This document shows positions 34,460 through 46,800 of a stretch of 64,000 bases of DNA, piece after piece. Within the stretch, counting starts at the first letter, position 1, and every line of letters begins with the position of its first letter. A model generated the notes under the pieces. It saw only the letters and a program-made list of their open reading frames with translations. It was not told the DNA's origin and made no database searches. The position numbers and the translations under genes are program-made. Source of the DNA: Hygrocybe punicea (taxonomy: Eukaryota > Basidiomycota > Agaricomycetes > Agaricales > Hygrophoraceae); NCBI GenBank assembly GCA_963556145.1, contig OY744473.1, positions 3,038,001-3,102,000 on the forward strand. Reading direction: 5' to 3'.

Positions 34460-35568
34460 CTACACTAGTTCTACCTCTTCTCTGGCGAGGAGTTGCTCTA
34501 TGACATGATATGGCAACAACGATATATGCCCTTTTGCCATCTCCAATGTCGTGCCGCTGGTCATGGTTATCAGAATATACTATGCTGAAAGGCGTTGAAA
34601 ACACTGTACTCTGGGAGTCGTATGGGCGGACAAGCGGCGATGGCATGTACAAAGACTGGACGAGATTTGTCCGGCGTGGTAACTGGAATACAATAATCAG
34701 AGAGGAGAGGAGACTCGACAACGGTGTCCGAATATGACAGGTCCAAAGAAAAAAGACACACTCATCGGAGGAACAAATGTCGGGGTATCATCCAGAGAGC
34801 CTTGGGCTGCCGGAAGACTCTGCAAGACGGAATAATGGAAGTGACGATCGGTGAGGTTTGCGTGCCTGGTTTACATACATTCGGAGACACGAAGCGGTAA
34901 GCCAACAGTAAAATGCTGTCACGGTAGAGAAGTCTCACCTGCTAGCGTGGTCGCGCTCAGCAGCCGATATTCGACGCTGCACATCGGCGTTGGTAGTAAT
35001 ATACCGAGCGTATTTTTCAATCTTTTATTTTTTTTGCATTGTTATATCGATGATAAGTGAGGGTGGAAGATGACATGCCTTGTAGAGCCGCGTGCGTATA
35101 TACGATCTCACGACAAACTTGACGCGCTCGACTTCAGTCTGCGCAAGAATAATTCGGATGTGTTCTTCCTCGGACGAGCTGGGATCCCCCCGCAGTAGCT
35201 GAACCGCCTCAGACTATAGCAGATGGATTGCCGTGGTCAGACGTGTGTCCTGTTTCGGTGGTTGGACAAGACTGCTGATTCGTCTCACCCACCTGCCTCC
35301 GTATATGATCCAGCAGGCCGGACAACAGCTCCTCCTGCGTAGGCAGTATATCAGGTGCGTGCCGTTCGTTCATCCAGTGTCGAATAAGCTTCTGCAGCGG
35401 TGTTTCCGCGTCGTCGTGTGTAGTACCGCGACGTGGATCCCTCGGTGCGCCAAGGATGATGTCGAGATCGTCGTCGTCCGGTGCGGCCTGCCGCGCACGT
35501 TCGATGAACGAGGGACCGGCAGCGGGAGCGGCCATTAGGGCATCGTATTCGTCGTCCCAGTTGGCCAT
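34460..35568 (-). CDS. SLD5: GINS complex subunit Sld5
   Basis: Start MANWDDEYDALMAAP at 35568. Exon 1 includes TPLQKLIRHWMNERHAPDIL and PTQEELLSGLLDHIRRQ; the next gives LAQTEVERVKFVVRSYIRTR LYK (split here) then IEKYARYITTNADVQRRISA; later SLDDTPTFVPPM and, after further introns, a final TLEMAKGHISLLPYHVIEQL ending LAREEVELV. GINS, with Cdc45 and Mcm2-7, forms the replicative helicase. The intron after LYK (35078-35022) has a GC donor (AAG|GCATGT). The C-terminal B-domain beta segment is present, so the protein looks complete. Confidence 0.88.
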
Positions 35569-35776
35569 GGTAATGGACGTTAACGTTACCACGATCGCGC
35601 TTCGACCGGCCCTAGATCTGACTCGGAAACCCTTTATTTCACCAAAATTATTCATGTTCGAGGCAAGGAAACCGGCAGTTCATATAATAAACCCTGCAGA
35701 CGGACTCGCAGCTAATCGTCTATGGATAGCTTTCCAAGGCAAACATTTCCGAACATTCACAATCTACTTGTAAAAC

Positions 35777-36520
35777 CTATGCAGCGTCGTTTTCCACGAG
35801 CTTACCGCATATGATGTATTTGCTCGAGAAATGGTCAATCCATCCTGTTCATCAGGCAGCAAATGTCAACTACGGCTCCAACCCTACACAACGGATGACA
35901 AACCTTTCATGTTTTCGCTGGTGCGGATTAACGGAATGAGCGTGACAAGGGAACAGGTCTGAAAGGCGTTCTTACATTTCATCAGCTTGGAGGTCTTCCA
36001 GCTTGTCCAACGGCTGGTCCGTTGGTGTTAACATGTCTGTGCGGACGCGGAAATCACAATTCGGTTACAACTAAAGGTCAAAAGTGATATCGTGATAACA
36101 AACATGCCTTCGTCAAAGGATTGTTTGGCCATCCCTCGAGAAGCGTCTCTGCCCGCAAAGTTTCCATACATGCCGTCTAAACTCCATTTCAGCAAGCGAG
36201 CGGACTGATATGGTTTGTCGAAACGCACTGGGACCGTAGAAGTTTCTCCCACCAGACACATCAAACACGATTCCGTTAATTGCAAGCAATATCCTTCCCC
36301 CATCCTTGCCGTTGAAAGGTTCCAACGTTTTGGGCGTAAATGTCTTGAAAAGAACGGTCGGTGGATGTGCTTTAGGCATCCATGAGTAACCAGATTTGAA
36401 TTCGTGGGGAATTTCCGATTGGGTGGAAATTGGGGGAAGAATGATTTGCTGGACAGAATAGAGAATGTAAATAAGCAAAGCAGAATTGATAGGCGTCCCA
36501 AGGTCGAACGTAAACCCCAT
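35777..36520 (-). CDS. Dap1-like membrane steroid/haem-binding protein (MAPR family)
   Basis: Start MGFTFDLGTPINSALLIYIL at 36520, giving an N-terminal transmembrane segment. The cytochrome b5-like domain follows: FTPKTLEPFNGKDGGRILLA, INGIVFDVSGGRNFYGP, then GGMYGNFAGRDASRGMAKQS FDE (intron) DMLTPTDQPLDKLEDLQ, then EIENMKGWIDHFSSKY and a C-terminal ICGKLVENDAA. The tyrosines of the haem pocket (NFYGP, GGMYGNFAGRD) are present. Yeast Dap1 supports the cytochrome P450 Erg11 in ergosterol synthesis. The intron at 36107-36036 has a GC donor. Confidence 0.85.
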
Positions 36521-36755
36521 TCTGGTGATGTTGGTCTGCGTGTACGAGTAGTTGCGCTGGACTGCCTTACATAATTGGGTTGTTTATTGCGGAGGCTGTT
36601 GCCAAACACCCGGGCCGTCCACGCCGTGGCTAATCACACTATGGTCTTGGCATATTGTCGGCTCTCCTAACCCGAATCTTCTTGGAGTCTCTATTGGAAA
36701 CAACCTGACGCTTCGCAAGCTCGCAGTGGGTGTATTCTGAACCGGCTACGGTCAC

Positions 36756-37756
36756 ATGATGTTCCAACTTAAACGCGAAAGGGGTTCGCCTGGAAGCCTT
36801 TCGCCTGAAACAGTCGCAATGTCTCCTAACACTTTCTCGACTTCACACACAAAAGGTCACGAAAATACTGAAATACAGTGCGATGAGAAAGCCACCGCGA
36901 TTGTAGGCAAAAAAGCCTTGATTCTTTCCCTTATCCGGCATGGCGAGGCATGTTCTCCTAATATCATCTCAATTCCACTTCCCCATGCTGAATCCTTTTC
37001 CAGAGTGTAAATCAAGCGAGAGGTAGTGACTGGCCACCAGACGGCGATCTTTCCACAAAAGGAAAGGGGCAGGCTCAAACTCTTGGGAAAGAATGGAAGG
37101 ATGTCCGGATCGACTACTTGTACTCCTCCACTTTGATGCGTGCCTACCACACAGCCCTGGCTATGTCGCATTACAACAAAGGCAATCCTCAAGTCATCCA
37201 GGAACAGATGTTCGTTGAACGCGACGTTGGCCGAGATGCCCACGAGTTTGCCCGGATCAATGATACTAAAAACGTGCGGCGCTGTGTCTTCGGGGACAAC
37301 AGGTTTGATCGCAACTACCAGCCTCCGGGTGGGGGTGAAAGCTGGAACATGGTGGCCACTCGGGCTCATGCTGGCTTGGTCGAACTCATGAAACGCCACG
37401 GTAAAGATATGGAAGCTCCCCCTGATCTCCCAGGTCTTTGGGGCCCCGGACTTGCTGTCAAGCCCTGGTGCCAGGAGCCCATCACGACATCACCCGAAAT
37501 GCTTGTGGATGGACTTCCACACGTTGTTCTGGTCAGCCACAATATCTTCCTTACCAATTTGTATGAAGAGATGTACAGTTGGGGCGATCAATGGCGTGAG
37601 ACGCGATGTAATTATGACAATACCTGTTGGTTGGTATTTTTTTTTTCGTGCTCCAAGGTCAATTGCTTAGTTTTATATAGGTCGAGGCATGTCGTATGGT
37701 TGGACATCGAGGCTGACACTCTCAAGTTCTTGGATTTGCAAGAGTCAAACGTGTAG
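36756..37756 (+). CDS. histidine phosphatase (phosphoglycerate mutase-like) superfamily protein
   Basis: The catalytic RHGE (LILSLIRHGE) is followed by a GC-AG intron (36948-37003) and then SVNQARGSDWPPDGDLSTKG. Later parts are YSSTLMRAYHTALAMSHYNK, QEQMFVERDVGRDAHEFARI, FDRNYQPPGGGESWNMVATR and the second-histidine region PHVVLVSHNIFLTNLYEEM. A last intron before SRHVVWLDIEADTL removes a T-rich stretch. The start may be 36756 or the ATG at 36822 (MSPNTF). Substrate is unknown; related fungal proteins are annotated phosphoglycerate mutase-like. Ends QESNV at 37756. Confidence 0.82.
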
Positions 37757-37934
37757 ACTGCATCTAGTTGTGCTCACAGTGTCCTGAGACCTAGAAAGGA
37801 CAGCTTCAGAAATAGATAAGATTTAATTCAGTTTTGTATCGTAACCGACTTTTCACATCATATTATACACTAAGCAAATTTGAGTTACACGTTATAGCTC
37901 TCAATATTATATCTGTTATTTGTCTTGAGTGAGT

Positions 37935-38756
37935 TTAATTCAGTGGTGGTGTTTCATTCGGTGAATGATGCCTGTACCCTGTACCCCCATCCTCCTCATA
38001 ATCATTGGCCCCTTCCATCACAACATCGCCGTCTGACTTTCCCTCCCCCCCTCCTTCTCCTTCTCCCTCCCCCTCCGTCACCACCGCCGTCGATGCAGCC
38101 GCCGTCGAATCCACCTGCGTTTCACCCTTTTTCTTCCTCTTCTTTCGGCCAGCAGGCTCCCCCCCGGCTCCAGCTGCAAGAACGGTCTTCTTTCCCTTGC
38201 CCCGTTTCTTCTTCGTGCCCTCCCCGTTCTCGCCATCCATGTCGATTTTGCCCCCTGCCGAGGGGTCCGGGACGCCCTCCACGATTTCTTTCAAAAAGTC
38301 TAGCATCTCCGTCGTCTCCACCGCATGTTTCCTGCTCAGACGAACAACAAATCAACACACACACACACACACATGTGGGAGCAGCGGGGATGTGGACGCA
38401 CAAGTGATAAGCTTCGACTCGCTTCGACCCACGAGCGAGCGCAACATTGCTCGCTTCCGTAACTATCAGTGCGAGGAATCGCTCGAGCGCCTTTGCTGGT
38501 GCGCCGGACAAAGGGAAGAAAAGCTGGTTGTAAGACAACCTACACCGGGGAGGACTGCAACGTACATATAACGATTGGGGTGGCCTGGGCTACCTTGCCC
38601 ACCTCTTCGTCCTTCTGCATAATCTTCTTTATTCGGGCCTGGGCGAATATACGAATGCCATAACGCACATGATTAGGGATATGCTCGCTGGTCGGCGTTG
38701 GTGACGACGATGGAACGTACGACAGGAAATTTTGTTTGCTTATTCTTGTTCCTCAT
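37935..38756 (-). CDS. BUR6: negative cofactor 2 alpha subunit (DRAP1/Bur6), histone-fold
   Basis: A first exon MRNKNKQTKFPV (38756) joins ARIKKIMQKDEEVGKVAQAT and PIVI, then SKALERFLALIVTEASN and ALARGSKRVEAYHL, then KHAVETTEMLDFLKEIV. This is the histone-fold of NC2-alpha, which pairs with NC2-beta (Dr1) on TBP to regulate RNA polymerase II initiation. A low-complexity acidic and Lys-rich tail (KKKRGKGKK; EGEGEGEGGGEGKSDG) ends at 37935. An (AC)n tract of about 20 nt lies in the intron before KHAVETT (38353-38373). Confidence 0.85.
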
Positions 38757-39041
38757 TGCTTTGGGCAGTAGCAAACGTTGACAGACAAATGTACTGCCAA
38801 ATTTGAATTCGGTTATATCACGTGATCATTCAATTAGTTGAATAAATGGTCAAATGAATCCTGACATGAACAAGGGACAAAGCGAATAAGGACATAAAGA
38901 AAGCGAACAATATCGACCGGGTACATATACTAGTACAGTCGAAAATGAGGCAAGAACGGTATTAGACGGGCGGTGACAATTTCCGTTCTCTGAAAAAGTG
39001 GTCTCAGCACCGCCGATGCTGTACAGGCGCAAAAACAAAAC
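38757..39041. other. intergenic region
   Basis: 285 bp between BUR6 start and SLATT-protein stop; A+T-rich; no gene seen. Confidence 0.4.
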
Positions 39042-40050
39042 TTACCCGTTGGCATTCCCTAAAAGTGCTTCAAAATCCCTCCTGAACTTGTTCAGCGTAT
39101 CATCGTGCTCTGCGCCTTGCGAGTGCCCGTGGTCCAGTTGGAATGCTTGCGTCTCACGAATGAAGTGGTCGAGGTCTTTACATCGTGTGATCGAGAGCTC
39201 GGGCTCGTTCGAACCACGCGCGCGTGCAAGGTAAGATGCGACGAGAGTAGCAAGACCACCTTTTTCGATTACATGTATGCGGCAGGTTCTTGTTAGTGAT
39301 GGCTTGCTTAAGCAGCGATAAAATTGAATGTACCAAGAACAGAGACCATGACGGTTGTCTGGAGATGAAGTTGACAAGGATTTTTTTTAGTAAAAGACGA
39401 ACAGCTTGCCTGCTTTCCATTCGTTGCGGCCGGTAAACCGGTCGTCAAAGCCCCGAGCAGGACTTGCAAACCAATGGCAATATTAAGCGCATAACCGGTC
39501 ACTTGGGCTGTGAAGGAGAGATGTGGTTGACTGATTGACTTAGATCGCCAAGCCCACCTTTTTTGCCGTACTTCGCTCGCTCGCTTTTGGCTACATCGAT
39601 GGTTGGCTGAAGCCGTTCACCGACTGTTGCGACTCGTCGGAAACTCTAATCGATTTTCGTTCTCGTCAATTCGCATATACAAGGAAATAATTTGGACACA
39701 CTCACGGGCAACCTCTTCTCTGCCAATTCTGAATCATGTGGGACGATCCAGTCCAGACCTCGTGAATCGGTGGTCCTCCTCCGACTTATAGGACGGGTAG
39801 CGTGGAGGGCACTGCTCGCGAGGTCATATGGATTGTCTCTCTGGTCCAAGGGAGATTTGGCAGAATTGTGCTCTGATCCATCTGAAGGAGCCTTTTCGAG
39901 AAACCGAGAGGTTTGTTCCGCCGCGTGGGCTTGGGGAGGGGCAGTGATTGAGCGAGGCAAGCTGTTGGTGTTGGAGTTGGCTTGTTCGGACTGGACGTGA
40001 GAGACGTTGATGTGCAGCTCGGGAAGAGACTGAGACTCCGAGTGATCCAT
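39042..40050 (-). CDS. fungal SLATT-domain (two-transmembrane) protein
   Basis: Start MDHSESQSLPELHINVSHVQ at 40050, with a polar N-terminal region of about 125 residues. After an intron the conserved part reads FRRVATVGERLQPTIDVAKS, ERAKYGKKAQVTGYALNIAI, GLQVLLGALTTGLPAA, NGKQ, TTVMVSVLGG, LATLVASYLARARGSNEPEL and KDLDHFIRETQAFQLDHGHS. Two hydrophobic helices with the helical flank match the SLATT_fungal family. Bacterial SLATT proteins are predicted pore-forming effectors next to nucleotide-sensing domains; fungal function is unknown. The intron 39409-39359 (51 nt) has a GC donor and is open in frame, so it could also be translated. Confidence 0.8.
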
Positions 40051-40881
40051 TGCGGTGTCACGCGTGTGCAGGGCAGCGAGAACGCGTTCAACAGCTCGAG
40101 GCAGTCGCGCGAGAGCAAAGGCGATCTAGGAGACTGGGAGTCACGTCCGGAGCGGGAGTGCACTCATACTCCCATATATATGAATTGGCGCTCAACGTCA
40201 AACTCCTGATCTGGACTCAGGACTCAGCCTCAGGGCCAAACTATTAACTCTTGGGACCTCCAAATTGCCGGGGGAAGTCACTTGTCCTCAGTACCCAATA
40301 TCAGCGCGGACCATCCCGTTGTCTTACAGGTCATCCCAGTCGATAAGTGCAAAGTAGCGACCTGGCCACCTTGGTTTCAGCTTATCATGGTGAGCGCTGA
40401 GCTTTGATTCCTCCACAGGTGAACAACTTGGATATGTTTATGACATAGATCCAGCTGGATTCTGGTATCACTCATGAATCACTCGGATGTTATGTGTCTC
40501 CGTCAACAACGTCGTACCTGATCGGAACCGAACATGTATTTCTTCCCATCCAAAAAGTCCCGAGTTTCTGATCAAAGGGACAAAAGCAGAAATCAGATCA
40601 ACAAGACTTTGCCGTATATAGTACAAGTGGTCCTGGCGTGCGAGAACCACTGACGGCTTTGAGGCGGAGATGTCGAAATTAGGGACTGGTGTGAGAAAGC
40701 TATGGAGCTCAGGCCCGGGGATCAAGTAATTGTATACTGTATTTTGGTTCACAGGCCGGTGGGGGATCTCATAATCGATTGTAAAGCAACAAACAAAAAT
40801 ACATTCCATCGTGCAGCATTTTGTTTTTAACCGTCAAAAAGACTTTCCACACACGTATTATACAGTCGAAACTGTCAAATG
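40051..40881. other. intergenic region with an unassigned ORF
   Basis: 830 bp. A minus-strand frame at 40809-40468 (113 codons, MECIFVCCFTIDYEIPHRPV) has no recognised domain. It could be a small gene or chance. An upstream reading frame for the SLATT protein (40163-39786) is out of register and rejected. Confidence 0.3.
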
Positions 40882-43800
40882 CTATCCCATCACGCTGGCC
40901 AGCAACGCCATCCGAACCTGCGAAACACAAATAGCGGGTAAGTTCTCCATATCGGCAATATGTCCATGCACAGAAATATTACATACAAAAAGACCATAGC
41001 GCATCTGTCGGAAGTAAACAGCACGGCGAGAATCGAAGTCAACCTCAGGGTCGATTTCTAGCACAACCGTTAGTCACAACAACAATCACAGACTCTATGC
41101 TCACCGTTCACGCGCGGCAGCGGGTGCATAACTATCATGTCCGCCTTGGCACGCGAGAGCACCGCATGATCCACCCTGTACGCATCCTTCACCTGCTGCC
41201 ACTCCACATCGTTAGCAAACCGCTCTTTCTGCACCCGTGTCACATATAGCACATCTGTGTCCGTTAAGACCTCCTCAAGCGATTCACACTGATGCACGGG
41301 CACGCCTGCCTTTCGCGCCGCCGTCACGACGCTCGCAGGCATCGCTAGAGCGGGGGGTGACACGAAGTTGAGTCGCACCGAATACAGACACAGGAGGGCC
41401 ACGAGGCTGTGTGCCGTCCGGCCATGCTTCAGGTCGCCAAGAAGCGTAACGGTGCGTCCATTGACAGTGCCCAGCTCAGACCGAATCGTGTACACATCCA
41501 GCAATGCCTAATGATAATGATAATAAAGGTTGTTAGTCAGGGTCTAGTTGAAGCGATGAGAATCTGACTTGTGTGGGGTGTTCCCCGGTTCCGTCTCCAG
41601 CGTTGATAACCGGTACGGGCGAGAATTTCGCAGCGAGACGCGCACTGCCGACGTCTGGGTGGCGAAGCACAATTGCATCGCCGTAGCACGCAAGCGTACG
41701 GATCGTATCGGGCAGGGTTTCACCCTTCACCACAGACGACGTATCTGCACTGACTTGTACTACCTGCCCTCCACAGCGCTTCATCGCAGCGTCGAACGAG
41801 GAGCTTGTCCGTGTAGATGGTTCGTAAAAGAGCATACAGAGAACCTTCCCCTTGAGAATGTCAAGAGTGCCATTCCGCTCCACCTGGAGCCGCATCTCGT
41901 GCGCAATAGAGAACAGCTCATGTACATCACGTCCAGAGAACTGTTTTACTGAAAGAATGTGTCGGCAATGGAATGCTGGATGCGGCAGGGGATGGGAAGT
42001 AGGCTGAGGTGCGGCTACGGTTTGATGGACAGCGCCTCCGACAGATTGGGATGATCCCGACGACCCCAATGAGGTCAAAGCCATAACATGCACATGCGGA
42101 TTGTCGACGGGTTTGGTAGCTTGCGGAACCGGACTACTACTCACGATCGAACTCGATACATCCCTACCCAACGGCGACGACGATAGCGTCCCATCGAGGA
42201 AGACAGTATGACCGTGAACAGTGACCCTATGGATAGCTCCAGTCACCGGCATATGTTCCAAGGGAGACCAGCACGATTCACGAATACCAAATCGTGTCTT
42301 CCGACCAATAACGACCTCGACGAGTGTATGGGCTTGGTCTGCGACACCAAATATACGGATGGGATTGTCGTGAAGGCGGTCGCGAATATCACTCAGCGTC
42401 AGACGACCGTCCGTGACAGCGGTCAATAAAAGCGGTAGAGTCTCCTCAATACCGGACCAAGGCGAGGGCTTTTGTCCGAGCTCTACGCTGAGGCGATAGG
42501 GAGTGGTGCCAACTGAGAAGATATCAATGACGTCCATGTTTTTCCACAGCATCTGTTGATCTCCCACAGTGGGCAGTGAGGTAGACTTCGGAAACTGCCC
42601 GCGGTTGAAAAACAGTGCATAAACTGACACATCACATGTAACCTTCAGTTTCTTTGCCTTGCTGAGCGAGATCAACGACAGGTCTTCCTTACTCTGGACG
42701 TCTGTCACATGAACACTTCGGCTGTGAAGACTCGTCATGAGAAGGATAGATGCGAGATCGGAGCCTTTGGCATTTGTAACAATTATCTTCTCTTGTGGCC
42801 ACGAAGCAAAATGCGCCGCAACAGCTGAAAGCGGGATTGTGCTGGTGTCTACATCAAAGGGAATGAACAGAGACTTCGAGTCTGATTGTATCTCCTCATC
42901 GAGTGTGGCCAGGTTACTGCCCGACGCCATGATGCTAAGGGCATAGTTGCAATGTGCAGCACCTGTTAAATTTGTTCTGACTCGCTCAAGGGCAAGACGA
43001 TCAGATATCCGAGTTCGAATGCCCAAGGGAACGATCAGCGCCGTAGTAAATCCTGCACTGATAGACGCCTCCGTTACTTGGGAAGCATCCTTGTCCACTA
43101 ATCCGGGAACGAATGCGGCGACATTGATCAAACCAGGGAACGTGTGAGTCCTATGCGAGTACTTCGAGTCCACACTCGAAACCTCGAGTGGTAACCTGCG
43201 AACTAATGCCTCAGCCAGCATTTTGGCATTTTTGATGTTTGTTATCAAGGGGATGGCGAAATCGACTGCCATTCGGCGAGTATGATAGCCCTTGCTCGTA
43301 TAGCTGGCAGGGCGGCGGTAGTGATTCTTCGATGGCAAGTTTATGTACATGTCAATGAGATTATTTGCCAGATGTTGGGTGAGTGAATATTCCGACTTTT
43401 GCTCGTTATGACCATCTTCGCCCAACGTTTCAAGATACTGCATCATGTGATCGGTACAGGTGCAACAATAGTCGGAAGAAAAAGTACTCACTTTGCAGGG
43501 AACATTGTGCTCCGTCAAGAAGTCCGCGGTACCGGAAGTGGCAAAGATATGATATCCTGCAGCATGAAGTTTTTGGACTGATGGTAAAATCTCGAGCTTC
43601 TCTCGGTAGCTACCGATCGAAAACAGAATGTTTTTCTTCGGTGGAACAATGCCAGTTGATATAAGGGCCTTGAGATACGCTTCGTACTTGTCGTGTCCAA
43701 AACACGCCACCTCCCCGGTTGATGCCATCTCTACACCGAGGATGGGATCTGCGCCAGAAAGACGACTGAAACTGAACTGAGGAACCTTGACACCGACGTA

Positions 43801-46800
43801 ATCTGCGGGCAGACCAAGGTCGGGATATGATTCGACAGGAAAGTCCAACATGACTTTGGTAGCCATTTCGATGGCGTCCACACCAGTAACTTTCGAGACG
43901 AAAGGGAAGGAACGGGCCGCGCGAAGATTACATTCGATGACCTTTATTTCGTTGTTTTTCGCAATAAATTGAATATTGAATGGACCCGTCACGTTGAGGG
44001 CATTCCCTATCTTGGCGGTAGCTTCCTCGATTTGGCGGACTGTCTGGGGGTCTAGATCCTGAGGAGGGTGGATTAAGGTAGCGTCTCCAGAATGAACGCC
44101 AGCATTTTCAACATGCTCCGATATATAGTGCATGACCATTTTTCCGCCCTTGGCGACGGCATCCATCTCAATTTCTTTCGCTTGTTCGATATATTTCGTG
44201 ATAACGACAGGATGATCACGAGAAACAGCAGTTGCTTGCGTTAGATAATTCATGAGATCGTCACCGGTGAACACGACATTCATAGCTGCCCCGGACAGAA
44301 CGTAGGACGGTCGGACCAAGACCGGGTAACCGACTACTTCACAGAATGTTTGTGCCTCTTCGAAACTGGTCAGCTCTTTCCAGAGGGGTTGGTCTACCCC
44401 AATCTCGTCCAACAAACGAGAGAATTTGTATCTATTTTCTGCAGTGTCGATCATTTCCGGGGATGTGCCATAGATTTTGACGTTTTGGCGATAAAGAGGT
44501 AAAGCAATGTTGTTGGGCGTTTGGCCCCCCATCGATACAATAACTCCGCGGGAGCGTTCGGTATCATAAATGTCTAGAATGGTCTCCAATGAGATGTTCT
44601 CGAAATAAAGTCGGTCGGCCTCGTCATAGTCCGTACTGACTGTCTCGGGGTTATAGTTGACCATAACAGTCTGGAGACCCAGTTCGCGCAAAGTCCTGAT
44701 GGCTCGAACGGCGCACCAATCAAACTCGACCGACGACCCAATACGGTAGACACCAGAGCCAACCACTATTACGCCTCTGTCGTCAAAAGTAACATCGTGC
44801 TCAACGGCATTGTAGGTGGTGTAGAGATAGTTGGTGAAGGCAGGGAACTCTGCAGCAACCGTGTCGATTTGTTTGACGAAGGGAGAAATACCGGCTTCCT
44901 CACGCAACCGGCGGACAGCAAGCTCTGTAGACCCCATAGAGTTGGCGAGTTGGCGATCGGAGAAGCCAAGCTGTTTTGCTTGCCGGAGCAGACCCCAGCT
45001 CATAGTTGAAACATTGTACGTGCTGTTGACGCTCAATTGCATCAGGAAAGTGCAAATACTCTAAGTGTTAAATGCTCGATGACGCACGCTAGCCGTTGTT
45101 CCATCTTGAAAATGTTCTCGAGCCTTGTTAGGAACCATTTATCGATGCTCGTCAACTGCCAGATCTTATCAACGCTATACCCTCTGTAGAATGCCATAGA
45201 GATGGCAAAAATCCGGTATTCGGTTGGGTTGACAAGTTCTTCATCTATATCCTCGACGAGATCATTCTACAAAATGAATTTTATTTGGCAGATTCTAGAC
45301 ATGGAAGCAATTTGTAACGGTTTTAAGACGAACCTTGGCAAACCCGCTGAACTGATCGTCAATAGCACGGATAGCTTTTTGAAAAGTTTCTTCGAACGTC
45401 CTGCCAACGCTCATAACTTCACCGACACTCTTCATGCTGCTGCTGAGCACCCGGCTGACGCGAATGAACTTTTTCAGGTCCCATCGGGGAATCTTCACAA
45501 CGACGTAATCCAGGCTCGGTTCGAAACAGGCGCTAGTGACCTTAGTGACTGAGTTCTTGATCTCGTTCAGCGGGATCCCAAGTCCAAGCTTGGCAGCAAT
45601 AAATGCGAGTGGATATCCGGTTGCTTTGGAGGCCAATGCAGAAGAACGCGACAATCGCGCATTCACCTGCGCTAATCTCGTCGAGTATTGTGAACAGACT
45701 CCAAATAACACATCATACCTCAATGATGCAATACTCTTGGGACATAGGGTTTAGTGCATATTGAATATTACACTCGCCAATAACTCCCAAATGCCGGACA
45801 ACATTGATTGCCGTCGTCCGCAGCATGTTGTAATCAGAATCTGATAATGTTTGCGACGGAGCGACGACAATCGAGTCACCGGTATGAATACCCAACGGAT
45901 CAAAATTCTGAATAACTAATTATCAGACGGCCTCAACTGACACGACATGATAAACGAACCTCCATGTTGCAAACAGTAATACAGTTGTTACGACAATCCC
46001 GCACCACCTCATATTCGATCTCTTTCCAGCCTTTCATGCTCTTTTCCACCAGAACTTGAGGACTGGTTGCGAAGGCCTTACAACACAAAGCTCGCAATTG
46101 ATCCTCATTTTGCGCAAATCCCGAGCCAAGACCACCCAATGTGTAAGCTGCCCTGACGATCACAGGAAATCCTATGGTTTGCGCAGCGGTAACTGCCTCC
46201 TCCTGATTCGTGGAAGTGCTAGATTGCGCACATGATTCGCCGATCTCTGCCATCGCGCTCGCGAACAATTGCCTGTCCTCCGTCTTGATGATCGTTTCAA
46301 TTGGAGTACCGAGTACCTGCACCCCTAGCGAGCTGAATTCGTCCTTCAGTTTTATCCCAACATTTAGCGCCGTCTGCCCGCCGAACGTCACATAGATGCC
46401 TTCAGGCTTCTCGAACTTGATGATTTTGCGCACAAATTCGGGAGTTACGGGTAAAAAGTACACCTGGTCGGCTAGGCCTTTCGATGTGGCAATGGTTGCG
46501 ATATTTGGGTTCACAAGTATGGTATAGATTCCTTCCTCTTTCAGAGCCTTTATTGCCTGCGAACCCGAGTAGTCGAACTCTCCCGCCTGGCCAATTGAGA
46601 GTCCCCCAGAACCGAGAATCAGGACTTTACGGACATTAGCATGGGATGCTCGCTTTTCGTTGTCTGATTTCTTCCCGCCAGGCATGACGATAGGAGCCAG
46701 GAGACTGGTATGGACACAGTCAACAATATTCTGAATGAATACATCGAAAAGAAATTCAGTGTCTCGAGGACCTGGGGTGGATTCCGGATGGAATTGGACT

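Noticed and set aside
38005..38571. 188-codon plus-strand frame over BUR6
   Set aside because: Antisense shadow of the low-complexity acidic/Lys-rich tail.
40468..40809. 113-codon ORF upstream of URA2 end
   Set aside because: No recognisable family; kept only as a note in the gap description.
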